This document shows, in pieces, positions 43,058-51,653 of a DNA stretch of 55,704 nucleotides. Source of the stretch: Oceanobacillus bengalensis (GTDB taxonomy: Bacteria > Bacillota > Bacilli > Bacillales > Amphibacillaceae). The first letter of the stretch is position 1. Each line of letters begins with the position of its first letter. The notes beneath the pieces were generated by a model, which ran no database searches, was not told where the DNA came from, and saw only the letters and a program-made list of their open reading frames with translations. The stretch is taken from NCBI RefSeq assembly GCF_003628445.1, contig NZ_RBZO01000028.1, positions 1-55,704 on the forward strand. Direction: 5' to 3'. The position numbers were made by a program, and so were the translations under genes.

Positions 43058-45166
43058 GTGAAATTTCCAATTGCATGGATTGATGACGTTCATGAATTAA
43101 CGGTTATCGGTGATTTATCAGCCTATATTCAGAAATCTAGCTCTCTTGTTATCGTTAGACAGGACAAGAAAAGTTATATACAGGCTACCATTGATGAGAT
43201 AAGTAATGAATCCAAGGTAAAAGTTTGCTTCCATGAAGAACTTCCGATGGGAGAAACACTTTTTCTTATATGGGATGACTTAGAAATCCCCATCTTCCCA
43301 GGGGCTATTGTACGAACCAGCTGGTTTGATGAAAATTATGCACCTTTAGACGTAACACTTGGTGCTACCTGTAATGTATATTCAACAAGTTTTGCTTTAT
43401 GGGCCCCAACTGCAACTCAGGTGAAAGTTATAATTGATGGCAGGCACCATCAACTAAAACGAATGGAAAAAGGGACATGGAAAACAACTGTAGCTGATAA
43501 CTTACATGGTGTTCCTTATGAATACGAAGTAACTGTAAATGGAGAAACAATACGTGTTATTGATCCCTATGCAAAAGCCTTACTACCAAACAGTAAGAAA
43601 GGGGTTATTGTTGATTTTTCTAAAACGAAACAATTAAATAAAGATGCAAGGCCTCATATAACACACTTACAAGATGCCATTATCTATGAAATACACACCA
43701 GAGATGCAACCATCCACAAGAACAGTGGTGTTAAACATAAAGGGAAATACTTGGGATTAACTGAATTAAGCACAACGACTTCAGGTGGCTCCCCTACAGC
43801 ATTATCCTATATAAAAGAGTTAGGCTATACACATGTCGAGTTTTTGCCAATAAATGATTATGCTCGTGTTGATGAGCTTAGTCCTGATACCACCTATAAT
43901 TGGGGATACGACCCATTATTCTTTCAAGTACCCGAAGGCAGTTATTCACTTTACCCGGAAGACCCCATAACAAGAATCAATGAGTGTAAAACAATGATTG
44001 ATTCTTTTCACCAAGAAGGATTATCTGTGATTCTTGATGTTGTTTTTAACCATGTATTTATTATGGAAGAATCCCCTTTCGAAAAGCTTGTCCCTGGTTA
44101 CTATTTCCGCTACCATCCTGACGGCACAGTTAGTAATGGAACAGGAGTAGGAAATGATGTTGCAACCGAACGACAAATGGTACGGAAATTCATTCTAGAT
44201 ACCATTGATGTGTGGCTCAAACACTACCATGTTGATGGATTCCGCTTCGATTTAATGGGTGAGATTGATGTAGAAACAATGAAACAGATTGTATCACGAT
44301 GCAATCGTGAATCCGTACCAATTATGCTTTTAGGTGAAGGATGGGACCTTCCAACAGCACTTGCATCGCATCAAAAGGCGACAAACAGTAACTCGCATCA
44401 ATTGCAGGGGGTGCGTTTCTTTAATGATTTATTCCGTGACTCCTTGAAGGGAAATTTATTTAATCAGGAAGATCAGGGGTATGTTAATGGACATGGAAGG
44501 TTTATTGAAAGACTTCCACATTTAGTTTCTGGTTCAGTACTTGCAGCGTTTGGTACCCCTTTTGTCTCTGACATTTCACAAACAGTAAATTATGTTGAAT
44601 GTCATGATAATCATACATTATGGGACCGACTTCTAATTACTAGTAAGAATGAGAATGAGGATACGTTAAGAAAAATGCACCAACTAGCTACTGGTATTAC
44701 ATTATTAAGTCAGGGTGTTCCGTTCATCCATGCGGGTCAAGAATGGTTCCGAAGTAAACAGGGTATTGAGAATAGCTATATTTCTGGTGATGAAATCAAT
44801 CAATTAGATTGGAATAAACGTGAGATGGAAGAAGAAAATGTTACATTTGTTAAGGACCTCATTCAATTGCGGAAACAACATGATGTCTTCCGTATGAGAA
44901 CAAATCAAGAGATTCAAAGAAGGCTTCATATTTTAGAAACGCCTGACGTTGTATTTGGTTTTACCTTATTAGGGGATGATGAAGATTTCTCTGTTTACGT
45001 TAATCCCACAAAAAAGAAGCATCCACTACACTTACCATCATCTGGAAACTGGCAAATTGTCATATCAAATGACTCCGCTAGATTTAAGGAAAGTCACCAG
45101 ATTGTTGGGGAATATACGCATATTAGAGCCTATGAGCTTATCGTGCTAAAGAAAATGCGAAAGTAA
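43058..45166 (+). CDS. Type I pullulanase, cytoplasmic
   Basis: This ~702-residue GH13 debranching enzyme has an N-terminal CBM48 (FALWAPTATQVKVII), the pullulanase signature YNWGYDP, nucleophile GFRFDLMGEID, acid/base LGEGWD and VECHDNHTLWDRL. It lacks a signal peptide, so it acts inside the cell on glycogen or imported dextrins, cutting alpha-1,6 links that GlgP cannot pass. GTG 43058 is chosen, 9 nt after AAAGGAG; the in-frame TTG at 43049 touches the site. It is similar to B. subtilis AmyX, but here it sits divergent to glgB. Confidence 0.93.
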   Translation: MKFPIAWIDDVHELTVIGDLSAYIQKSSSLVIVRQDKKSYIQATIDEISNESKVKVCFHEELPMGETLFLIWDDLEIPIFPGAIVRTSWFDENYAPLDVTLGATCNVYSTSFALWAPTATQVKVIIDGRHHQLKRMEKGTWKTTVADNLHGVPYEYEVTVNGETIRVIDPYAKALLPNSKKGVIVDFSKTKQLNKDARPHITHLQDAIIYEIHTRDATIHKNSGVKHKGKYLGLTELSTTTSGGSPTALSYIKELGYTHVEFLPINDYARVDELSPDTTYNWGYDPLFFQVPEGSYSLYPEDPITRINECKTMIDSFHQEGLSVILDVVFNHVFIMEESPFEKLVPGYYFRYHPDGTVSNGTGVGNDVATERQMVRKFILDTIDVWLKHYHVDGFRFDLMGEIDVETMKQIVSRCNRESVPIMLLGEGWDLPTALASHQKATNSNSHQLQGVRFFNDLFRDSLKGNLFNQEDQGYVNGHGRFIERLPHLVSGSVLAAFGTPFVSDISQTVNYVECHDNHTLWDRLLITSKNENEDTLRKMHQLATGITLLSQGVPFIHAGQEWFRSKQGIENSYISGDEINQLDWNKREMEEENVTFVKDLIQLRKQHDVFRMRTNQEIQRRLHILETPDVVFGFTLLGDDEDFSVYVNPTKKKHPLHLPSSGNWQIVISNDSARFKESHQIVGEYTHIRAYELIVLKKMRK

Positions 45167-45287
45167 TCTTCTCTTAGTCGAATTAGAGGCTAGGGAAAAA
45201 GTAAATTATTATAGCAAAATCCTAACGATGCTTCAAAATCTTTCATTAAACTCGAATTACTAAGGATTTGATATAGACTTCGGGTCT

Positions 45288-45687
45288 ATTTAATTCAGAA
45301 TAGTGTAGCTCTCGCTCACACTTATGAATGTTGTGTGTAGTCATTCCCTGCGGCAGAATGCTTCGCTTTCCGCGGGCACGGCCTCAGCCCTCCTCGGAAG
45401 AAGAACACTTCCTGTGGGGTCTTCAGACACGTGCTGTTCCCGCAGGAGTCTACGCATTCTGCCTACGCTATATTGAGTGCTCTAGATGTTATTAAAGCTA
45501 TCGAACATAAAATTACGTTCTGGGCAGTTTTTCCTCGCAAAAGCATCGTTTTTTTAGTGGAAATCAAGTAGAGCAGGAGCTTAGTGGAGGAAAGACATGA
45601 AGACTCCTACGGGAGGCTCACCAGCCGCCCGTGGAAAAGCGAAGTGTCTTTCCGGAACGGAGTGCTTAAAACAATTCTGAATTAAAT
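45288..45687. repeat. Nested palindrome element, copy 1
   Basis: This ~400-bp non-coding element is bounded by ATTTAATTCAGAAT (45288-45301) and its exact complement (45674-45687). Inside are two stem-loops. In the first, GGCAGAATGC (45352-45361) pairs with GCATTCTGCC (45454-45463) around a GC-rich core containing GCACGGCCTCAGCC and TTCCCGCAGGAGTC. In the second, GGAAAGACA (45589-45597) pairs with TGTCTTTCC (45645-45653) around GGAGGCTCACCAGCCGCCC. No ORF is convincing. It lies between convergent genes. The core matches copy 2 near 48.5 kb. Confidence 0.85.
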
Positions 45688-45827
45688 ATATCTACACTTT
45701 ATATCAATTATGAATTAATATTAAGCTTTAGAAAACTAGGATTCTCAGCTTCCTATCCCATAATCTTTCGTCTTTAGAGTGAAAGGTTTTAGTTATGCCC
45801 CAGCCCCTTGTACTTCTTATAATTCAC

Positions 45828-46118
45828 CTATTCACCAATTTTTAATAACCACTCTCGCAACTTAGCTTTCGGATAATAATTCTTTCCATTTAGCTTAATA
45901 TGAGGGATATCTGGATACTCTTCAATTAACCGTTTAGCATCCTCTTTTGAAACCCCGATAAACCAGTGAACCTCTCCCTCTTTAAGCAGTTCATATCTAT
46001 CATCCTCATCCTCTAGTAATCCTTTCGCGTCTGGGTTGTTAAAATTTTTCAGCCCATCTCCAATGAAATAACCAAATGCTGCCAGTCCTAACGCTATCCA
46101 GAAAAAGTCCAGTTCCAT
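45828..46118 (-). CDS. Small membrane-anchored protein with excisionase-like domain
   Basis: This 96-residue protein has one N-terminal hydrophobic helix (FFWIALGLAAFGYFIGDGL), an acidic linker, and a C-terminal domain VSKEDAKRLIEEYPDIPHIKLNGKNYYPKAKLREWL. The latter has the helix-turn, wing and trailing helix layout of MerR/excisionase-type DNA-binding modules. Membrane attachment with such a domain is unusual; it might be a protein-interaction module instead. AGGGGG precedes the ATG. No specific family is recognised. Confidence 0.65.
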   Translation of the reverse strand: MELDFFWIALGLAAFGYFIGDGLKNFNNPDAKGLLEDEDDRYELLKEGEVHWFIGVSKEDAKRLIEEYPDIPHIKLNGKNYYPKAKLREWLLKIGE

Positions 46119-46195
46119 ATTTAATCCCCCTAGGTCTAGTGGTAAGTACGTATAGTCTTATACGGATAACCATACATTATCGTTTCATTAATGGC

Positions 46196-46951
46196 TTAAT
46201 CATTATAAATCTTCTGAACCTCGTATTGAAACCCAAGAAATTGATAGTTTTGTTTCTGGTACATTTCTCTCGGAGTATCTTCCCCATCTGCCACAAGAAT
46301 TACCCTTTTATCAGGAAATCTCTCCATAACAAAACGTTGTAATCTACTGCCAATACCTTTATTACGGAACATTTCCAATACTTCTAACCCATCTATTTCT
46401 ACGGTATCCGCTGTAATAATCACATCTAAACAACCTGCTGGTTCCCCTTTATAGAAAGCAATCACTTGTAGGATAGCAGGATCTTTAAAATGCTTTTTAT
46501 TTAAGTCCACTTTTTGCTTTGCAAAATTCTCCCCAAATTGTAAATCGATCTTATACTGCAAATCTATATAGCCCTTCATTGTGTCCTCTGTAACACTTTG
46601 TACAACAATGTCTGGATTAATTTCAAGGGTTGGAAAATCCCTTGGATTAATCGCATATAATTCTAAAAAACCAGTTTCATAGTTATGTTTTTTCAGATAA
46701 TCAACTAATGTTGTACCTAATTTCTCATTTTCTGGAAAGTAAAACTTCACATGCTTTTGCCCATTCCTTAAGTGAAAATCCCTTAAGAATCCAACTGTTT
46801 CCACAAATGCATCAAGAGAAGGCATTCGCTTAAATGCGATAAAATTACTATCATAACGTGTGAGCATTTCTGGATAATGGATATGTCTGTAAAGCTCGTT
46901 TTCCGCAATCACATGACCAATTGTGTAAATATCTTCAAATGTTATTTTCAT
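46196..46951 (-). CDS. GNAT-family N-acetyltransferase
   Basis: This 251-residue protein has the acetyl-CoA loop in the C-terminal half, VLEMFRNKGIGSRLQRFV (Q/RxxGxG/A pattern), followed by a YQKQNYQFLGF terminal strand. The N-terminal ~100 residues are family-specific and unassigned. The substrate is unknown. GGGGAG precedes the ATG. The next upstream gene, 35 nt away, is a methyltransferase, suggesting co-transcription. Confidence 0.8.
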   Translation of the reverse strand: MKITFEDIYTIGHVIAENELYRHIHYPEMLTRYDSNFIAFKRMPSLDAFVETVGFLRDFHLRNGQKHVKFYFPENEKLGTTLVDYLKKHNYETGFLELYAINPRDFPTLEINPDIVVQSVTEDTMKGYIDLQYKIDLQFGENFAKQKVDLNKKHFKDPAILQVIAFYKGEPAGCLDVIITADTVEIDGLEVLEMFRNKGIGSRLQRFVMERFPDKRVILVADGEDTPREMYQKQNYQFLGFQYEVQKIYND

Positions 46952-46986
46952 TATTGTAATCTCCCCTGTACTGATTCAATTCTTCC

Positions 46987-47748
46987 TTAGGTTAACTCTG
47001 CCTTAATAAGAAATCGGTGCTGTTTTGCATCAAAATACCCTTGTCGTTGAATAAGTTTATGAACTTGATATAAACCATCCATATACTTATCTACTCTAAA
47101 GTCAGGTACTTGCCATGGTATTGCTTTTAAGTAATAAACCAATGCTCCAATATCAAAAAAACGTTGTATAGGAAATTCCTCTTTCATTAAAGTAATTCGA
47201 AATCCGTTCTGCTCTAATCCCCCTACAGCATTCTTTAGATTCCAATTGAAATATTCATGGTTTAAATCTGATCCAATTATTTCATTTATCCTAGAACAGT
47301 CTAATCCACCAACCTGCTGTGTAATAAATGAGCCATTATCTGCTAAAATCCGTCTTAGTTCTTTTGGTGAATAATATTCATGTCGGTTTATGATTAAATC
47401 AAATTGTGCTGTTTCAAATGGTAAATTATCTTCATCAACTAACTCAACCACCTTTACACCCAATGGTTCCAACCTTCTCTGTGCAATCGATACATTGGGC
47501 TTGTAAGCTTCTGTAGCAATAATACTTTTTGGAAACGGTCTAAGCATAGATAAAAATTCTCCTCCACCTGTTCCCATATCAAGCATCGAGTTTACCGTTT
47601 GTATAAGGGGTCTTACTATACTTCCATACGACCAAGATAAAAGTTCATTTTGTAATCTCCCCGTTTCTGTAACAAAGGAAAAATCCCAACCTTCAAATGT
47701 TTGATTGATATCATTTAAATAGTTTTCAAACAACTTGTCTTTTATCAT
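46987..47748 (-). CDS. Class I SAM-dependent methyltransferase
   Basis: It encodes 253 residues with SAM motif I MLDMGTGGGEFLSML, motif II region VVELVDEDNLPFE and motif IV FDLIINRHEYY. The layout resembles 23S rRNA m1G/RlmA-like and UbiE-like enzymes. The start is ATG 47748 (GGAGG 5-6 nt upstream), not ATG 47763, which precedes the site. The substrate is unknown. Confidence 0.82.
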   Translation of the reverse strand: MIKDKLFENYLNDINQTFEGWDFSFVTETGRLQNELLSWSYGSIVRPLIQTVNSMLDMGTGGGEFLSMLRPFPKSIIATEAYKPNVSIAQRRLEPLGVKVVELVDEDNLPFETAQFDLIINRHEYYSPKELRRILADNGSFITQQVGGLDCSRINEIIGSDLNHEYFNWNLKNAVGGLEQNGFRITLMKEEFPIQRFFDIGALVYYLKAIPWQVPDFRVDKYMDGLYQVHKLIQRQGYFDAKQHRFLIKAELT

Positions 47749-47853
47749 GCTAACCTCCGTCATTTCAGATGATTTTTAACGTATTTTGCCAAGAAGTCTC
47801 CCACTTCAAGCGAAGCTAAGTAGTGAGTAGTTCACTTCATTAAGTGCCTAATA

Positions 47854-48459
47854 CTATAACCGATAGATTAAAAACCGTTCATAAGAACTTTTCTCGTATA
47901 GATGTGGTAATTTAATCTCTTTTACCAATTCAAAAGCTGTTTCATCTTCTAAAAAGTAAACGTAGTCTTCATATCCGTAATATAGGATAAGCTCAATATC
48001 CCGCTTCGCTTCTTCCACCGAAAGCAAAATATGATGAACAATTTTCCGAAAGATTTGGATCGAAAATGGATTAAAGAAGTAAAAGCGATTATCTGTAGGT
48101 TTTATGGAATATTCCTCTGCTAAACAACAATGGAACTGAATTCTATTTGCTTTTTGTTTTGTCTGCTTCGTGTATCCTTCCAGATTATGAATTGCATCAT
48201 GGTAAAACCGCTCATTCATTTCAATTCCTGTAACTGCTGCACGATAGAAATAATGAATATAAAAATTTAGCCTGCCTTTTCCACAACCAAAATCCACAAT
48301 GTGATCGTTAGACGTCACTTCATATTGTTCAAATAACGTTTCCAATGCCTGATAAGGTGTTGGCTCATATGGATAATAATGATACGCATTGTTAATCGGT
48401 TGGAACGCATCTTTTCTCGTGTTGATATTTAATAATTTATCATAATAAAATTCTTGCAT
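47854..48459 (-). CDS. SAM-dependent methyltransferase-like protein
   Basis: The 201-residue protein has the SAM-binding motif I HIVDFGCGKGRLNFYIHY and a post-I acidic residue in VTGIEMNERFY. A FYFFNPFS motif stands where many methyltransferases have an (N/D)PPY/F catalytic loop. It has a GGGGAA site at ATG 48459. The second nested palindrome element starts about 55 bp upstream of its start codon. The substrate is unknown. Confidence 0.78.
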   Translation of the reverse strand: MQEFYYDKLLNINTRKDAFQPINNAYHYYPYEPTPYQALETLFEQYEVTSNDHIVDFGCGKGRLNFYIHYFYRAAVTGIEMNERFYHDAIHNLEGYTKQTKQKANRIQFHCCLAEEYSIKPTDNRFYFFNPFSIQIFRKIVHHILLSVEEAKRDIELILYYGYEDYVYFLEDETAFELVKEIKLPHLYEKSSYERFLIYRL

Positions 48460-48515
48460 GGATATTCCCCTTTAAATAGTAGACTGTTTTCTAAAAGAAT
48501 GTTGTTAATTACACT

Positions 48516-48896
48516 ATTGATATAAAATGCGCAACAATAAGTGCTTTGTTGATTTCCTCTCCAGGCAGCCAGTACGCGCACCTTAGGGCACGGCCTCAGC
48601 CTCCAAAGAAGCAAAGAGCGCTTCTTCTGGAGTCTTCGGACACGTGCTTTTCCCGCAGGAGTCGACTGGCTGCCCTCCGCTCCAATCAACCACATACTAG
48701 CAATAATATTATTAGTAAGTTGAATAGCGCAATCCTAGTGGAGGCAATACACGTAGACTGTGGGAGGAAAGGCATCGGTGAGACTACGTAGTGCGTTAGC
48801 ACGGAGGAGGCTCACCAGCCGCCCACGGAAAGCGAAGTGTATTGCCGGAACGGTAGGACATGTATTTTCTCAACTTACTGCGCATTTTCTATCAAT
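48516..48896. repeat. Nested palindrome element, copy 2
   Basis: Bounded by ATTGATATAAAATGCGCA (48516-48533) and its complement with one mismatch (48879-48896). Inner stem 1: GGCAGCCAGT (48564-48573) / ACTGGCTGCC (48665-48674). Inner stem 2: GGCAATACAC (48743-48752) / GTGTATTGCC (48837-48846), within a further pair AGTAAGTTGA (48714-48723) / TCAACTTACT (48870-48879). Loop sequences (GCACGGCCTCAGCC, TTCCCGCAGGAGTC, GGCTCACCAGCCGCCC, AAAGCGAAGTGT) are shared with copy 1, but the stems differ while staying paired. Confidence 0.87.
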
Positions 48897-48945
48897 TGTG
48901 AAGAATAAAAAGCAACTAACATGATGAAAACAGCTAAATAGTAAA

Positions 48946-50784
48946 CTACAATGGAAAAAATATAGGAATGATAATCATCATTACAATAAACATAACAAAT
49001 TGAAGGGGTACCCCTATCTTTACAAAGTCAAAGAAGGTATATCCTCCAGCTGTCATTACTAAAGCATTGGTAGGAGATGCTACTGGTGTTGCAAAAGACA
49101 TGCCTGCACCAACCGCTACCGCAATTAAAAATGTGTACGGATTTGCATCCATCGAAATGGCTGCATTCATTGCAATTGGTGCAAATAATACAGCAGTAGC
49201 CGTGTTACTAATGAATTGTCCAAAAACCATTGTAAGTAAATATACCCCACAAAGGACACCCATTACACCAAAGCCACCTAACAACTCAATAATTCCATTT
49301 GAAATGATTTCCATGCCGCCAGTCTTTTCCAGGGCCGTCGCAATGGGAAGCATAGCAGCAATTAATACGATACTCTCCATATTCATTTCACTATAGGCAT
49401 CATCCATGTTACGTAAGCACCCAGTAACGATCATTAATACCGCACCGATTAATACAGAGATTACTGCCGGAAATACTTCAAATATCATGAACAATACCAT
49501 TAATAGCATAATAGCCCCTGCCACTGGTGCCTTTCCAGTAGCATATACTTTTGCAGCGCTTTCCTTTGGTTGCCCAATTACGACTACATCTTTCGTCTCC
49601 TTAGAAAGTAGCTCAATTTCATCCCATGCTCCCTGTACTAACAACGCATCTGCAAAACGTAAACGCTCTGTTGACATATTTTCTAAAACAAAGTCACCCT
49701 TTCGATTGATTCCGATAACATTTAAATTATACTTTTCTCGAAATGCTATATCACGAAGGGTTTTATTAATAAAGGCAGAGTGTGGGGTTAAAAGCACTTC
49801 TGCTACTCCAAGTTGTTTTGAAACCAACGCTTCTGCTTTTGATTCTTCTTCCGCAATTAATAAGCTGTATTCTTGTGAAAATCTCTCAATTTTGTCAAAC
49901 GATCCTTGGACGGACAACACATCGTTCTCCTGGATAACACTATCTGGACCAGCCATTTCCTGATAGGTAATTGCAAGCCTGTGTATCCCCTCTTTCGACC
50001 CTCGTTCAATTTTTAAGATTAATACGTGATAGTTGGCAGGAATTTTTAAATCTGCTAATGGCTTTCCAACCATCTTTGACCAACTTGTGACTTTTACTTT
50101 AAATAAACTGTCACCTAGGTGATAATCCTTTGCTATCTGGTCTGGAGAAAGCTGATACGAGTCATTCCTATTGCTAAGGCTTTTATTATCCGGCAATAAT
50201 GACCTTTGCGTAAAAAACAAATAGATCATACCTACTATAATTGCAATAATACCGATTGGCGTAATTTCGAAAAAGCCAAGCTTTTCGTAGCCATTATCAA
50301 CTAGCATTTGGCTAATAATCAAGTTAGGTGGTGAAGCGATTAATGTTAATAACCCTGACAGACTACCAACATAGGAAAGTGGAATTAAATACTTTGACGG
50401 ACTGCTTCCCATGCTGATTGCAACACTTATTACGATTGGAAGCATTAGAGCCACCGTACCAGTATTACTCATAAATGCACCTACACAAGCAACAATAATA
50501 AGCAATAGAAAGAATAACTTCTTCTCACTGTTCCCAGCCCATTGTAGCAAGAGATTACCAGCCATCTGTGCTAACCCCGTTCTTAGAATACCTGCCCCTA
50601 CAACAAACAGTCCTGCAATCATAATAACAACAGAATTTGATAATCCAGCAAGTGCCTCCGTAGAATCTAATACCCCTGTAACAACGAGAGCAAGTAGTGC
50701 CATTAAAGCTACTAAGTCTGTCCGAATTCGGCTAAACATAAATAAAATAATAGTTAGGATAAGAATGGTAAATGTAATAAACAA
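48946..50784 (-). CDS. SLC13-family transporter with two RCK_C domains
   Basis: This 612-residue protein has two hydrophobic halves (DASS fold, with SNTGTVALMLP and SNTATAVLFAP loops) separated by a soluble central region of ~200 residues containing two TrkA-C (RCK_C)-like domains (SWSKMVGKPLADL; HSAFINKTLRDIAF). Such carriers import dicarboxylates, sulfate or citrate with Na+. The RCK_C domains suggest ligand gating. The start is TTG 50784 with AGGAGA 8 nt upstream. The substrate is not predictable from motifs. Confidence 0.88.
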   Translation of the reverse strand: MFITFTILILTIILFMFSRIRTDLVALMALLALVVTGVLDSTEALAGLSNSVVIMIAGLFVVGAGILRTGLAQMAGNLLLQWAGNSEKKLFFLLLIIVACVGAFMSNTGTVALMLPIVISVAISMGSSPSKYLIPLSYVGSLSGLLTLIASPPNLIISQMLVDNGYEKLGFFEITPIGIIAIIVGMIYLFFTQRSLLPDNKSLSNRNDSYQLSPDQIAKDYHLGDSLFKVKVTSWSKMVGKPLADLKIPANYHVLILKIERGSKEGIHRLAITYQEMAGPDSVIQENDVLSVQGSFDKIERFSQEYSLLIAEEESKAEALVSKQLGVAEVLLTPHSAFINKTLRDIAFREKYNLNVIGINRKGDFVLENMSTERLRFADALLVQGAWDEIELLSKETKDVVVIGQPKESAAKVYATGKAPVAGAIMLLMVLFMIFEVFPAVISVLIGAVLMIVTGCLRNMDDAYSEMNMESIVLIAAMLPIATALEKTGGMEIISNGIIELLGGFGVMGVLCGVYLLTMVFGQFISNTATAVLFAPIAMNAAISMDANPYTFLIAVAVGAGMSFATPVASPTNALVMTAGGYTFFDFVKIGVPLQFVMFIVMMIIIPIFFPL

Positions 50785-50874
50785 ACCGATTCTCCTTTAA
50801 GCTTTTTTTCTGATTTAAAGTTCTACTATTAATCTCTGTTCAAAGAGAAGGACTATCCTCTAAATTCTTTAATT

Positions 50875-50915
50875 CTGATAATTAGCGTATGATATTATTA
50901 TATACTAATTATTAG
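50875..50915 (+). promoter_or_regulatory. Inverted repeat upstream of small ORFs
   Basis: CTGATAATTAG (50875-50885) and CTAATTATTAG (50905-50915) are complementary apart from one mismatch, in the promoter area of the small ORFs at 50933. It is a possible operator. Confidence 0.4.
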
Positions 50916-50932
50916 AAATAAAGTGGGGCAAG

Positions 50933-51004
50933 ATGATGAAAAGGATCCAAACCGTATCACTAATTGCCCTTGCAAAACTTAAACACGTGCTAGGTGAGAA
51001 TTGA
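50933..51004 (+). CDS. Very short ORF (23 aa), possible leader peptide or broken gene start
   Basis: ATG ATG AAA AGG ... TGA encodes MMKRIQTVSLIALAKLKHVL and three further residues. A reasonable GTGGGG site precedes it. Its stop overlaps the TTG that opens the next frame (TTGA). It may be a translationally coupled small gene, or the 5' part of one gene split from 51001-51255 by a frameshift. No family is recognised. Confidence 0.35.
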   Translation: MMKRIQTVSLIALAKLKHVLGEN

Positions 51005-51255
51005 ATTTTAAGTTGTTGCAGATAGAAATTGAGTACAGCGATATGAGAAAACAGCTTTTACCATTAACACCAAAGTACAACGTTTCAACTATAAATCTTT
51101 CTTTATTAAACGGGATTTCAAATGAAGCGGAAATCTATTTTGGTGAAAGAGATAAATCTATATCTGAAAAGGTTGGTGTACATATAACAGAAGCAGAGCA
51201 CTTCGCTGGAAGAGCAAGTAAACTAGGAAAGATATATAGCGTACCACCCTATTAA
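51001..51255 (+). CDS. Hypothetical 84-aa ORF
   Basis: The frame runs from TTG 51001 (or ATG 51043) to 51255, with no clear ribosome binding site of its own. The composition is protein-like (IYFGERDKSISEKVGVHITEAEHFAG). Together with the preceding 23-codon ORF and the strong terminator at 51319, it looks like a transcribed unit or a decayed gene. No homologue is recognised; its function is unknown. Confidence 0.35.
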   Translation: MNFKLLQIEIEYSDMRKQLLPLTPKYNVSTINLSLLNGISNEAEIYFGERDKSISEKVGVHITEAEHFAGRASKLGKIYSVPPY

Positions 51256-51318
51256 TAATCAACTTTATACTATGATCACATCATTGGGGAAATGGCAATG
51301 ATAGAAAGATAGTAATGG

Positions 51319-51364
51319 AAAGTCAACCAAGTAGTAAATCGAAAATTGCTTGGTTGACTTTTTT
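51319..51364 (+). terminator. Strong terminator after the small ORFs
   Basis: AAAGTCAACCAAG (51319-51331) pairs with CTTGGTTGACTTT (51349-51361), followed by T's. Confidence 0.88.
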
Positions 51365-51520
51365 ACCCCTGTAAAGGGTTTTATATTCTAAAAAAGGTTA
51401 ATAATAATTTTACAAGAATAAAAGAGGAAACTCTTATGCTGGAATTGAATTTTAACCTTAAAGCATAAAGGGCTATTATATCGAAAGACGTAAATGCTAC
51501 CCAATATTTCTCGCTTCATT

Positions 51521-51562
51521 TATCGACACATATCGACATTTCCCGACAAGTGACAGGCACCT
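51521..51562. repeat. Short dispersed-repeat-like segment
   Basis: TATCGACA-x-ATATCGACATTTCCCGACAAGTGACAGGCACC contains three TCGACA/CCGACA iterations and the GTGACAGGCACC end that I recall as common in Bacillaceae intergenic repeats. There is only one copy in this window. Confidence 0.4.
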
Positions 51563-51653
51563 AGAATTAAAATTGTTTCATCGTATTTGTACATAATGAA
51601 TATACTTTAATAAAGTTAATTGTTACATTACTCTTGTTAAAAGGAAGGGAAAA

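Noticed and set aside
48429-48791. ORFs over the nested palindrome element (88 and 81 residues)
   Set aside because: Their residues come from the palindrome arms on both strands, with no ribosome binding sites; the folded element explains the sequence.
49067-50800. Three long plus-strand ORFs (109-185 residues)
   Set aside because: They are antisense shadows of the SLC13 gene and show its reverse-strand codon bias.
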